Assembly (NCBI RefSeq): GCF_000719095.1
Contig: NZ_JOEH01000001.1
Coordinates: forward strand, 394,326 to 458,325
DNA from: Streptacidiphilus jeojiense
GTDB lineage: Bacteria > Actinomycetota > Actinomycetes > Streptomycetales > Streptomycetaceae
Length of the DNA: 64,000 bases
Direction of reading: 5' to 3'
Under the pieces are notes generated by a model. It searched no databases and had not been told where the DNA came from. It saw only the letters and a program-made list of their open reading frames with translations. This document shows, one piece after another, positions 16,554-24,983 of this stretch (within the stretch, counting starts at the first letter, position 1; each line of letters opens with the position of its first letter). Both the position numbers and the translations under genes were made by a program.

Positions 16554-17534
16554 ATGACCCAGGTCTCGACGATTCCCGGCGCCAGGGCGGCCGGGTCCAT
16601 GCGGGCCGGAGGACCGGCCGGCGGCCCACGACGGCGCCGCCGCCAGGAGCGGCTGGCCCAGTGGCTGTTCCTGGCGCCCGCCCTGCTGTACCTGCTCGCG
16701 TTCTTCGGCTACCCGATCGCCAGGAACGTGGTGATGGGCTTCCAGGACTACAGCACCGCCAGCCTCTACACCGGACAGGCCCCCTTCACCGGCTGGTCCA
16801 ACTACCAGGCGGTCTTCACCTCCGGACTGTTCACGAAACTGGTGCTCAACACCGCGCTGTTCACCGTCGCCTCGATGCTGGGGCAGTTCGTGATCGGGAT
16901 GGCGCTGGCACTGTTCTTCAACCGCCGCTTCCCGCTCAACGGCGTGATCCGGGCGCTGCTGCTCCTGCCCTGGCTGCTGCCGATGGTCGCCTCGGCCACG
17001 GTGTGGCGGTGGATGCTCGGGCAGGACACCGGCATCGTCAACCGGATCCTGGAGGGCCTGCACCTGGCCCCGGCCGGCGGGGTGCCCTGGCTGTCCAGCG
17101 TCAGCGTCGCCCTGGTCTCGGTCACCCTGGTCAACATCTGGGTCGGCATCCCCTTCAACCTGGCGATCCTCTACAGCGGCCTCAAGGAGATCCCGCCCGA
17201 GCTGTACGAGGCGGCCGCGCTGGACGGCGTGGGTCCGTGGAGCCGCTTCCGCTACATCACCTGGCCGCTGCTGCGGCCGGTGGTCACCGTGGTGGTCGTG
17301 CTCGGGTTCATCTACACCGTCAAGGTCATCGACATCATCCTGGTGGTCACCGGCGGCGGGCCGGCCGACGCCAGCCAGACCCTGGCCGTGCAGTCCTACC
17401 AGCTGTCGTTCAAGACGTTCCTGTTCGGCCAGGGCGCGGCCATGGGCAATGTGCTGATCCTGGTCTCCCTGCTGTTCGCGCTGGTCTACCTGCGCTTCAA
17501 CCGCCGGGCGATCCTCACGGAGGGCGAGTCATGA
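16554..17534 (+). CDS. Sugar ABC transporter permease, MalF-type
   Basis: A 326-residue permease with six hydrophobic segments after a basic cytosolic N-terminus (residues 1-40). The cytoplasmic EAA loop reads ELYEAAALDGVGPWSRF, the contact site for the ATPase. It is the second gene of the importer operon, 63 bp after the binding protein, and its stop overlaps the next start by 4 bp (ATGA), indicating translational coupling. Confidence 0.93.
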   Translation: MTQVSTIPGARAAGSMRAGGPAGGPRRRRRQERLAQWLFLAPALLYLLAFFGYPIARNVVMGFQDYSTASLYTGQAPFTGWSNYQAVFTSGLFTKLVLNTALFTVASMLGQFVIGMALALFFNRRFPLNGVIRALLLLPWLLPMVASATVWRWMLGQDTGIVNRILEGLHLAPAGGVPWLSSVSVALVSVTLVNIWVGIPFNLAILYSGLKEIPPELYEAAALDGVGPWSRFRYITWPLLRPVVTVVVVLGFIYTVKVIDIILVVTGGGPADASQTLAVQSYQLSFKTFLFGQGAAMGNVLILVSLLFALVYLRFNRRAILTEGES

Positions 17535-18349
17535 AGACCCCGTCGACCACGCGCAGCCGTCTCTCCACGGTGCTGGCGCTGCTGATCCTCGCCGTGCTGC
17601 TGTTCCCGGTGTACTGGATGGTCAACGCGTCCCTGCAGAGCGACGCGACCTCGTTCACCACCGCCTGGTTCCCCTGGCACCCCAGCCTGTCCGGATACCG
17701 CCAGGCACTGGCGGACCAGGGCGGGCACCTGCTGGTCAGCCTGCTGCTGGCACTGGGCGCCACGGCCGTCGCCGTCGCGGTGGCCACCCCCGCGGCCTAC
17801 GCGCTGGCGAAGTTCCGGCTGCCGGGCCGCGGATGGATCGTCCTGGCGACCCTGGTCACCCAGATGATCCCGGGCATCGTCATCGCCAACGCCCTCTACG
17901 GCACCTACAACACCCTGCACCTGCTCAACTCGCTGCCCGGCCTGATCCTGGCCGACGCTTCGCTGGGCATCCCCTTCTCGATCCTGCTGATGCGCTCCTT
18001 CATGGCCAACGTCCCCGGCGAGATCATCGAGGCCGCACGCGTCGACGGGGCGGGGAGGCTGCGCACCTTCTGGTCGGTGGTGGTGCCGATCTGCCGCAAC
18101 GGCATCGTGACCGCCGCCCTGTTCAGCTTCCTGTTCGCCTGGAGCGACTTCCTGTTCGCGCTGACGCTGACCTCGTCGGGCACGGTCACCCCGATCACGC
18201 TGGGCATCTACCAGTACCTCGGCGCCCAGACCGAGCAGTGGAGCCCGGTGATGGCCAGCGCCGTGCTGGCCTGCCTGCCGTCCACGGTGCTGCTGGTGCT
18301 GGCCCAGCGCTTCATCGCCTCGGGCATCACCGGCGGCGCGGTGAAGTAG
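17531..18349 (+). CDS. Sugar ABC transporter permease, MalG-type
   Basis: A 272-residue permease with six membrane segments and the EAA motif EIIEAARVDGAGRLRTF. ATG overlaps the stop of the MalF-type gene, behind GGAGGGCGAG. No ATPase gene follows. In Streptomyces such carbohydrate importers are commonly energised by the shared ATPase MsiK encoded elsewhere, which is the likely case here. Confidence 0.93.
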   Translation: MKTPSTTRSRLSTVLALLILAVLLFPVYWMVNASLQSDATSFTTAWFPWHPSLSGYRQALADQGGHLLVSLLLALGATAVAVAVATPAAYALAKFRLPGRGWIVLATLVTQMIPGIVIANALYGTYNTLHLLNSLPGLILADASLGIPFSILLMRSFMANVPGEIIEAARVDGAGRLRTFWSVVVPICRNGIVTAALFSFLFAWSDFLFALTLTSSGTVTPITLGIYQYLGAQTEQWSPVMASAVLACLPSTVLLVLAQRFIASGITGGAVK

Positions 18350-18362
18350 CCCGCGGCGGTCC

Positions 18363-18824
18363 TCAGCGGCGGTCCTGCGGTCCCCAGTCCGGTTCGCTCG
18401 CGTGCATCAGCAGCGCCCAGAGGATCACCACGTCCAGGGTGATCGCGATCAGCGCCCAGGCCGGGTAGTAGGGCAGGAAGATGAACTGCAGGGCCATGGT
18501 GGTGGCGGCGAAGAGCACCCCGGCCCACCGGGCCCACACCATCCCGCCCAGCAGGCACACGGCGATGACGACCAGGGCCACCCCGAACAGCAGGTGGATC
18601 CAGCCCCACGCCGAGACGTTGAACCGGTAGGCGTAGTGCAGGACGTTGGCGTAGGGAACGTTCTTGGCGATCGCGGCGGCGCCCTGCAGGATGCTGAGGA
18701 CCCCGCTGACGGCCATGACCACCGCGGCGAACACAACGCCCACGGGAGCGGAAGCGCCTCCGCGGGGTGCCCGCGAAGCGGGACTGGCGCCTGTCTGGTT
18801 GTGCGACGGCTGCTGGGCTGTCAT
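18363..18824 (-). CDS. Small four-helix membrane protein (DUF7144-like)
   Basis: A 153-residue protein. A polar N-terminus (about 25 residues) precedes four hydrophobic segments near residues 28-50, 72-95, 98-115 and 118-138, with the pattern WGWIHLLFGVALVV typical of actinobacterial DUF7144 proteins. No function is known. The start chosen is ATG at 18824 with a GGAGA ribosome-binding site; the open frame extends upstream but the extra 41 residues are not membrane-like. It converges with the importer operon and is divergent from the CBM hydrolase gene. Confidence 0.75.
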   Translation of the reverse strand: MTAQQPSHNQTGASPASRAPRGGASAPVGVVFAAVVMAVSGVLSILQGAAAIAKNVPYANVLHYAYRFNVSAWGWIHLLFGVALVVIAVCLLGGMVWARWAGVLFAATTMALQFIFLPYYPAWALIAITLDVVILWALLMHASEPDWGPQDRR

Positions 18825-19012
18825 CAGAGATCTCCGCTGCTCGGCCTCGCGCGAGGGCTGGACTCCGCACCGCGGTACTCCGCTCCGATCGCCTCGACGG
18901 TCCGACGGCGCACTTCCATGGTCGGCCGCCCCGGCCACCGCTGCCACCCGAGTGCCTGCCGGGGCCCGTGTCGCCGCCCGGCTTAAGGGAGTCCTAGCGA
19001 CAACTCATGGCG

Positions 19013-19053
19013 TGGTCTAGACCCTTGACGGCCTAATAGGTCTAGGCCATTGT
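19013..19053 (+). promoter_or_regulatory. Two DasR-like sites around a putative promoter
   Basis: TGGTCTAGACC (19013-19023) and AGGTCTAGGCCAT (19038-19050) have centres 25 bp apart. Both resemble the DasR dre core (TGGTCTAGACCA) and the paired repeats of Streptomyces chitinase promoters. Between and over them lie TTGACG (19025-19030), a 17-bp spacer and CATTGT (19048-19053). The rest of the 330-bp gap 18825-19154 shows no gene. Confidence 0.6.
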
Positions 19054-19154
19054 TCGGGACATACCTGCTTTTGTCAGGTGCACAGCCGCTGCCGTCCCCC
19101 CGCCGGCGGCGCGGCGCCGTGCCGACCGTCATGTCGCCCCCAGGAGGCAGCACA

Positions 19155-21077
19155 GTGCATCACCGCAGGAGAAACCGGGCACTCGCCGCGCTGACGGCAG
19201 TCGCTCTCGTCCCGCTCGGCCTCGGCCTGCTGGGCCGCAGCGCCAGTGCCGCCGCCACCAATCTGCTCACCAACGCCGGCTTCGAGACCGGGACGCTGTC
19301 CGGCTGGACCTGCGACACCGGCACCGCCTCGGTGGTCGGCTCCCCGGTGCACTCGGGCACCCATGCGCTGTCCGGGGTGCCGACGTCGTCCGCTGACGCC
19401 CAGTGCACCCAGACCGTCGCGGTGCTGCCCAACTCGACGTACACGCTGTCGGCCTACGTCGAGGGCCCCTACGTCTACCTCGGCGCCAACGGCTCCAGCT
19501 CCACCTGGACGCCGTCCGCGACCAGCTGGCAGCAGCTCAGCACCACGTTCACCACCGGCGCCGCGACCACCTCGATCACCGTCTACCTGCACGGCTGGTA
19601 CGGGCAGGGCGGCTACACGGCCGACGACGTGGTGCTCACCGGCCCCGGCGGCGGGGCGACCCCGACGCCCAGCGCCAGTGCGTCGGCCAGCGCCTCGGCC
19701 AGCCCCACGCCGAGCGCCAGTCCCACCGCGAGTTCGAGCCCGACCAGCAGCCCCACTCCGACACCCACCGCCACCGGGGGCACCGGCGGCACGGCCGCCT
19801 GGCACCCGAACTACCTGTCGATCGGGTCGGTCTACACCCCCGGCAGCACCGTCGACGCGTTCTTCACCACGCTCAAGTCGCACGGCAAGCTGCCGGACTA
19901 CGGGTACGAGTACCTGATCGGCGGCGACTTCGCCAACTGGGCCACGACCACGACCACCATGGTCACCCACTCCGAGCAGTTCGGGATGACCCCGGTCCTG
20001 GTCGACTACGGCATGAACGGCAACATCGACGGCACCAGCGTCGACTACACCAACATGCAGAACGCGAGCTGGCTGACCACCTACTTCCAGGCCCTCAAGT
20101 CCGCGGCCCAGGCCGCGCAGGCCGCCGCTCCCGGCAAGCCGGTCGGCTGGGTGATCGAGCCGGACATGCTCGGCTACCTGCAGCAGAACTACGCGGCGCA
20201 GTACAACAACGACGCCGCCCAGTTCCCGGCCGCCACCAACGCCGCGTACTCCTCCGGCGTGCTGTCCAGCGGCAGCGACCCGGCCTTCGGCAACAACCTC
20301 AAGGGCCTGGTCCAGGCGATCAACTACGCCGTCAAGAAGTACGACCCGACCGCCTTCGTCGGCTGGCAGGTCAACACCTGGGGCGTCCGCGACGCACTCA
20401 AGGACACCGACACCCTGGGCTGGACCGCAGGTCAGCAGTCGGTGGTGAACACCGCCACCCAGGTGGCCGACTTCGTGAAGACGGCGGCCATCAACTACGA
20501 CGCCGACTTCACCGCGTTCGACCAGTGGGGACAGGACTTCGGCATCCTGAACGACCCGAACCCGGCGGGCGACATCCGCTACCTCAACGACGCGCACTGG
20601 ACCAACTACCTGCTCTACGTGAAGACCATCCGCCAGTCGCTCGGACTGCCGGCCGTGCTGTGGCAACTGCCGACCGGCCACCTCAACTCGACCCTCACGG
20701 CCAGCCCGACCTACTGGAACGCCTCCGGGAAGTTCCCCGCCCTGGACGACGTCTCGGCCAACCGGGACGAGGACTCGGCGGCCACCTTCTTCTACGGGGA
20801 CTCGTTCACCAGCAGCGGCAACAACCTCGCCTTCTACAGCAGCAACCCGGGCGCCGACCCCAAGGTGACCGTCAGCGGGTCCACCGTCACCTGGGGCTCG
20901 CACCTCCCGGAGGCGGCGGCGGACGGCGTGGTGGCCATCCTCTTCGGGGCGGGCACCGGCTCGGGCACCTACGGGGTGCCGGAGATGGTGGGCAGCTACC
21001 AGAGCGCCCCCAGCGACTACGACTACTGGGTCACCCGCACCCAGTCCTACCTGGCCGCACCGACCCCGCTGCCCTGA
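19155..21077 (+). CDS. Secreted protein: CBM-like domain, Ser/Pro linker, putative hydrolase domain
   Basis: A 640-residue secreted protein. A signal peptide ends near LLGRSASA. The first domain (about residues 30-170) looks like a CBM4/9-type beta-sandwich (LLTNAGFETGTLSGWTC...). A linker of repeated Ser-Ala, Pro-Thr and Ser-Pro follows (about 175-212). The C-terminal domain of about 420 residues starts WHPNYLSIGSV and contains VLVDYGMNG, GWVIEPDMLGYL, VGWQVNTWG and VLWQLPTGHLN. This is barrel-like and probably a glycoside hydrolase, but I cannot place it in a family. The start is GTG behind AGGAGG. Two DasR-like sites upstream suggest chitin or GlcNAc control, so chitin is one possible substrate. 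Confidence 0.75.
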   Translation: MHHRRRNRALAALTAVALVPLGLGLLGRSASAAATNLLTNAGFETGTLSGWTCDTGTASVVGSPVHSGTHALSGVPTSSADAQCTQTVAVLPNSTYTLSAYVEGPYVYLGANGSSSTWTPSATSWQQLSTTFTTGAATTSITVYLHGWYGQGGYTADDVVLTGPGGGATPTPSASASASASASPTPSASPTASSSPTSSPTPTPTATGGTGGTAAWHPNYLSIGSVYTPGSTVDAFFTTLKSHGKLPDYGYEYLIGGDFANWATTTTTMVTHSEQFGMTPVLVDYGMNGNIDGTSVDYTNMQNASWLTTYFQALKSAAQAAQAAAPGKPVGWVIEPDMLGYLQQNYAAQYNNDAAQFPAATNAAYSSGVLSSGSDPAFGNNLKGLVQAINYAVKKYDPTAFVGWQVNTWGVRDALKDTDTLGWTAGQQSVVNTATQVADFVKTAAINYDADFTAFDQWGQDFGILNDPNPAGDIRYLNDAHWTNYLLYVKTIRQSLGLPAVLWQLPTGHLNSTLTASPTYWNASGKFPALDDVSANRDEDSAATFFYGDSFTSSGNNLAFYSSNPGADPKVTVSGSTVTWGSHLPEAAADGVVAILFGAGTGSGTYGVPEMVGSYQSAPSDYDYWVTRTQSYLAAPTPLP

Positions 21078-21109
21078 CCCCATCGCCCTGACCCCGCTGC
21101 ACTGATCTG

Positions 21110-21149
21110 ACGGCCCCTCCGCCGGACCCCGGTCCGCCGGAGGGGCCGT
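21110..21149 (+). terminator. Terminator after the CBM-hydrolase gene
   Basis: A perfect 19-bp stem, 21110-21128 with 21131-21149, lies 33 bp after the stop codon. Confidence 0.85.
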
Positions 21150-21214
21150 CAACTGCTGTGCGCAGCTTGGGATCCAGCTGTGTCGAGGCCTCACCTGGCG
21201 CGATGTCAGGTCGG

Positions 21215-21276
21215 ATGTGAGCGCTCACATTTGTTCTGTTGGAAACCTTGACGCAACCAAACGCCGGATCCATAGT
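21215..21276 (+). promoter_or_regulatory. Lac-type operator and promoter of the GH54 gene
   Basis: ATGTGAGCGCTCACAT (21215-21230) is a perfect 16-bp palindrome whose core equals the ideal lac operator core TGTGAGCGCTCACA. A promoter follows: TTGACG (21248-21253), 17 bp, CATAGT (21271-21276). The operator sits just upstream of the -35 box. Confidence 0.65.
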
Positions 21277-21347
21277 GATGGCCATCGCGCCGCCTGCCAT
21301 GCGCACTACATATCCCCCAGTCGACCACCCCTGCCTGCGGGAGAAAT

Positions 21348-21361
21348 TGTTAACGCTAACA
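21348..21361 (+). promoter_or_regulatory. Second LacI-family operator-like site before the GH54 gene
   Basis: TGTTAACGCTAACA is a near-perfect palindrome around a central CG, as in LacI/GalR operators. It lies downstream of the predicted promoter and 84 bp before the start codon. Confidence 0.5.
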
Positions 21362-21445
21362 TATCCGGCCGCCCTCGGCGGTCCGGCTCGTCGGCGCGGC
21401 CCCACCCCACCCAGCAAGGCCCACCGGAACGGAGAGTGGCCCACC

Positions 21446-22951
21446 GTGGACGTTCGGATGCGAGTTCGGCACCTGAGGAGAGCACTGCTGGCAGCGGGCG
21501 CCGCAATGGCGTTCCTGCTCGCCCTGCTGGCCGGCGCGATCAGCACGGCGGGGACGGCGCAGGCCGCCACCTCCCTGCCCTGTGACATCTACGCCGCCGC
21601 GGGCACGCCCTGCGTGGCCGCGCACAGCACCGTGCGGGCGCTCTTCGCCGCCTACAGCGGCTCGCTCTACCAGGTCAAGCGGGCCTCCGACAGCACCACC
21701 ACCGACATCGGCACGCTGACCGCCGGCGGCTACGCCAACGCCGCCGCCCAGGACACCTTCTGCGCCAGTACCACCTGCACCATCACCGAGATCTACGACC
21801 AGACCTCCAAGCACAACAACCTCACCATCGAGGAAGCCGGTGGCAACGGCGGTGCCGATGTCGGCGCGATCGCCAACGCGCTGCCGGTGACCGTCGGCGG
21901 TCACTCGGTCTACGGCGTCTTCGTCTCGGCCGGGGTCGGCTACCGCAACAACAGCACCAGCGGCGTGCCCACCGGCAGCACCGCCCAGGGCGCCTACATG
22001 GTCACCAGCGGCACGCATGTGAACGCCCGCTGCTGCTTCGACTACGGCAACGCGGAGACCTCCGGCGACGACACCGGCAACGGCCACATGGACGCCATCA
22101 ACTTCGGCACCGAATGCTGGTTCTCGCCCTGCACCGGCTCCGGACCCTGGGTCCAGGCCGACCTGGAGAACGGCCTGTTCGCCGGCGGCAACGGCTCCAA
22201 CACCGCCAACGCGGGCAACTCCAGCACCTTCGTCACCGCCCTGCTGAAGAACAACGGCACCACCACCTACGCCCTCAAGGGCGGCAACGCCCAGTCCGGA
22301 TCCCTCACCACCTGGTACAACGGCGCCCTGCCCGACCTGGGCGGCTACACGCCGATGAGCCAGGAGGGCGCCATCGTGCTGGGCACCGGCGGCGACGACA
22401 GCAACGGGTCGGACGGCTCCTTCTTCGAGGGCGTGATGACCACCGGCTACCCGACCGACGCGGCCGACAACGCCGTCCAGGCCAACATCGTCTCGGTCGG
22501 CTACACCAGCCCGAGCAGCAGCTTCCCGGTCGCCGGGACCGCCTACCGGCTGACCAACACCAACAGCGGCAAGGTGCTGGACGCCGTCAACTGCGGTACT
22601 GCCAACGGGACCTCGATCGACCAGTGGGCGTCGCTGGGGAACACCTGCCAGCAGTGGAAGTTCACCAGCCTGGGCAGCAACCGCTACACCATCACCAACG
22701 TCAACAGCGGCACCGTCCTGGACTCGGTCAACTGCGGTTCCTCCAACGGGACCTCACTCGACCTCTGGGCCTCGCTCAGCAACCTCTGCCAGGAGTGGAA
22801 CGTCACCAGGGTCGGCAGCAACTACACCATCTCCAACGTCGGCAACGGCATGGTGATGGACGTGAAGAACTGCGGGACCGCCAACGGCGTCGTGGTCCGG
22901 CAGTGGGCCCAGCTCGACAACACCTGCCAGCAGTGGACCATCGCGCCATGA
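21446..22951 (+). CDS. Secreted GH54 alpha-L-arabinofuranosidase with ricin-type lectin tail
   Basis: A 501-residue secreted enzyme that removes arabinofuranose side chains from arabinan or arabinoxylan. After a signal peptide ending near AGTAQA, the ArabFuran-catal domain begins LPCDIYAAAGTPCVAAHSTV (about residues 44-370). It holds the putative nucleophile Glu223 (FGTECWF) and acid/base Asp317 (TGGDDSNGSDG). The last ~130 residues form a beta-trefoil lectin (CBM13-like) with three repeats of the type TNxNSGKVLDxVNCGTxNGTxxxxW. Upstream in-frame codons exist, but GTG at 21446 follows GGAGAG at 9 bp; ATG at 21458 is an alternative. Two LacI-type operators precede it. Confidence 0.92.
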   Translation: MDVRMRVRHLRRALLAAGAAMAFLLALLAGAISTAGTAQAATSLPCDIYAAAGTPCVAAHSTVRALFAAYSGSLYQVKRASDSTTTDIGTLTAGGYANAAAQDTFCASTTCTITEIYDQTSKHNNLTIEEAGGNGGADVGAIANALPVTVGGHSVYGVFVSAGVGYRNNSTSGVPTGSTAQGAYMVTSGTHVNARCCFDYGNAETSGDDTGNGHMDAINFGTECWFSPCTGSGPWVQADLENGLFAGGNGSNTANAGNSSTFVTALLKNNGTTTYALKGGNAQSGSLTTWYNGALPDLGGYTPMSQEGAIVLGTGGDDSNGSDGSFFEGVMTTGYPTDAADNAVQANIVSVGYTSPSSSFPVAGTAYRLTNTNSGKVLDAVNCGTANGTSIDQWASLGNTCQQWKFTSLGSNRYTITNVNSGTVLDSVNCGSSNGTSLDLWASLSNLCQEWNVTRVGSNYTISNVGNGMVMDVKNCGTANGVVVRQWAQLDNTCQQWTIAP

Positions 22952-22987
22952 CCTTCGCGCCCTGACCGGTAGGTACAGCGCAGTGCA

Positions 22988-23019
22988 CGGCGCCCGCTGA
23001 GGGGTCTCAGCGGGCGCCG
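22988..23019. terminator. Terminator between GH54 and LysR genes
   Basis: A perfect 14-bp stem (22988-23001 with 23006-23019) with a GGGT loop. It overlaps the last codons of the convergent LysR gene. Confidence 0.8.
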
Positions 23020-23894
23020 CGGCCGCGTCGGACCTCGCGCAGCAGCGCCGCCGCGGCCGGGCTGACCGGATCGCCGGTGACCGAGACGGTCTGCCAGGGC
23101 GGCAGCGGTCCGGTCGGCCCGGCCAGCGGGAGGAAGCGGACCTGGTCGGTCTTGGCCGCGAAGGACTGCGGGACCAGGGCCACGCCCAGGCCGAAGGCCA
23201 CCAGGTCCAGCAGCGAGTGCACATCGGTCACCTCCAGGGCGACCCGGCGGTCCACCCCGGCCGCGCCGAGCACCTGGTCGGCCAGGTCGCGGGTGCCCCA
23301 GTCCTGGTGGAAGTCGACGAACTGCTCCTGCCCCAGATCGGTCGGCTCGACGGCGGACCGCGTGGCCAGGGGGTGATCGGGGCCGCAGGCCAGTACCAGC
23401 GGCTCGTCGGCGAGCGGCTCCACCAGTACGCCCTCGGGGCTGCCGGCCGGGCGGGAGACGAAGGCGAGGTCCAGCCGTCCGGTGCGGACCTCCTCGGTCA
23501 GCTCGTTGGACCCGCCCTGGCGCAGCCGGATCTCCAGTCCGGGGTACGCCGCGGAGAACCTGGCGAGCACCGCGGGCAGATGGACCACGTGCAGGCACTG
23601 CAGCGAGCCGATGGAGAGGCTGCCGCGGAGCAGGCCCTGGACCGCCGCGACCGCGTCCTTGGCGGCATGGCTCGCCGACAGCGCCCGCCGGGCCTCGACC
23701 AGCAGGGCCTGCCCGGCCGGGGTCACCTCGACCGAGCGGGTGCTGCGGAGGAACAGTGCGGCGCCCAACTCCCGTTCCAGCGTGCGGATCGAGGCCGACA
23801 GCCCGGACTGGGCCACCTGCAGCCGCTTGGCCGCCCGGGTGAAGTGGCGCTCCTCGGCGACGGCGACGAAGTACTCCAGCTGCCGCAGTTCCAT
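23007..23894 (-). CDS. LysR family transcriptional regulator
   Basis: A 295-residue LysR regulator. The winged helix-turn-helix covers residues 1-60 (MELRQLEYFVAVAEERHFTR, AAKRLQVAQSGLSASIRTLE). A two-lobed effector-binding domain follows (about 90-290). It is divergent from an aldo/keto reductase across a 126-bp gap, the usual arrangement for a LysR activator and its target; no clear T-n11-A operator was singled out. Confidence 0.93.
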   Translation of the reverse strand: MELRQLEYFVAVAEERHFTRAAKRLQVAQSGLSASIRTLERELGAALFLRSTRSVEVTPAGQALLVEARRALSASHAAKDAVAAVQGLLRGSLSIGSLQCLHVVHLPAVLARFSAAYPGLEIRLRQGGSNELTEEVRTGRLDLAFVSRPAGSPEGVLVEPLADEPLVLACGPDHPLATRSAVEPTDLGQEQFVDFHQDWGTRDLADQVLGAAGVDRRVALEVTDVHSLLDLVAFGLGVALVPQSFAAKTDQVRFLPLAGPTGPLPPWQTVSVTGDPVSPAAAALLREVRRGRGAR

Positions 23895-24020
23895 GATTCA
23901 TCACCCGCAGTGCTCAAAGGGATCAGCAACTTCTGTTGGACAGCTTAATGGCAGTGCCGCAGGCTGTTGGAGAAGCGCAGACAGTCCGTAGCACGCGCAA
24001 GACTCCCAGGAGGATCCTCC

Positions 24021-24881
24021 ATGCAGGCTCGCAGCATCGGTGACGTCCGGGTCGGCGCGATCGGCCTCGGCGGGATGCCGATGTCGATCGAGGGACGGCC
24101 CGACGAGGAGCGCTCGGTGGCGACGATCCACGCCGCCCTCGACGCCGGCGTCACCCTGATCGACACCGCCGACGCCTACCACCTCACCGCCACCGACGTC
24201 GGCCACAACGAGACCCTGATCGCCCGTGCGGTGGCCGGCTACGGCGGCGACACCTCGGAGGTGCTGATCGCGACCAAGGGCGGCCACCTGCGCCCCGGCG
24301 ACGGCTCCTGGACCCAGAACGGTTCGCCGGAGTACCTGAAGCGGGCCTGCGACGCCTCGCTGAAGCGGCTCGGGGTCGAGGCGATCGGCCTCTACCAGTT
24401 CCACCGCCCCGACCCGACGGTCCCCTACGCCGACTCGGTGGGCGCGATCCGCGACCTGCTGGACGCCGGGAAGATCCGCTACGCCGGGATCTCCAACGCG
24501 AACCCCGAGCAGATCCGGCTGGCCAACGAGATCCTGGGCGGACGCCTGATCAGCGTGCAGAACCAGTTCTCGCCGGCGTTCCGCTCCAGCGAACCGGAGT
24601 TGGAGCTGTGCGCGGAGCTGGGCATCGCCTTCCTGCCCTGGAGCCCGCTCGGCGGCATCAGCAACGCGGGCCGGCTGGGGTCGCGGTTCGCCGCCTTCCA
24701 GCAGGTCGCGCAGGACCACGGGGTGAGCCCGCAGCAGGTCTGCCTGGCCTGGATGCTCGCCAAGGCGCCGGTGGTGATCCCGATCCCGGGTTCCTCGCGC
24801 CCCGAGACGATCCGCGACTCCGTCGCGTCGGCGGAACTGGAGCTATCCGCCGACGAGTTCAGCCGCCTCGACGCGGCCTGA
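24021..24881 (+). CDS. Aldo/keto reductase
   Basis: A 286-residue NADPH-dependent TIM-barrel reductase. The catalytic tetrad is visible: Asp and Tyr in DTADAYHLT, Lys in LIATKGGHL and His in YQFHRPDP. The cofactor-binding C-terminal part reads IPIPGSSRPETI. It resembles the AKR13-like group acting on small carbonyls. ATG follows AGGAGGATCC. It is divergent from the LysR gene, which probably controls it, and is followed by a hairpin terminator. Confidence 0.93.
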   Translation: MQARSIGDVRVGAIGLGGMPMSIEGRPDEERSVATIHAALDAGVTLIDTADAYHLTATDVGHNETLIARAVAGYGGDTSEVLIATKGGHLRPGDGSWTQNGSPEYLKRACDASLKRLGVEAIGLYQFHRPDPTVPYADSVGAIRDLLDAGKIRYAGISNANPEQIRLANEILGGRLISVQNQFSPAFRSSEPELELCAELGIAFLPWSPLGGISNAGRLGSRFAAFQQVAQDHGVSPQQVCLAWMLAKAPVVIPIPGSSRPETIRDSVASAELELSADEFSRLDAA

Positions 24882-24927
24882 GACAGCCGGCCGTCCGACC
24901 GCAGCGACCGGACGGGCGGACCCGGCC

Positions 24928-24965
24928 GGCCCCCGGTGCCCCTTCCGAGGCGAGCACCGGGGGCC
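24928..24965. terminator. Terminator between aldo/keto reductase and enoyl-CoA isomerase genes
   Basis: A perfect 12-bp stem (24928-24939 with 24954-24965), a 14-nt loop, then TTCC. It serves convergent genes. Confidence 0.8.
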
Positions 24966-24983
24966 CTTCCCTCAGTTGCCCCC

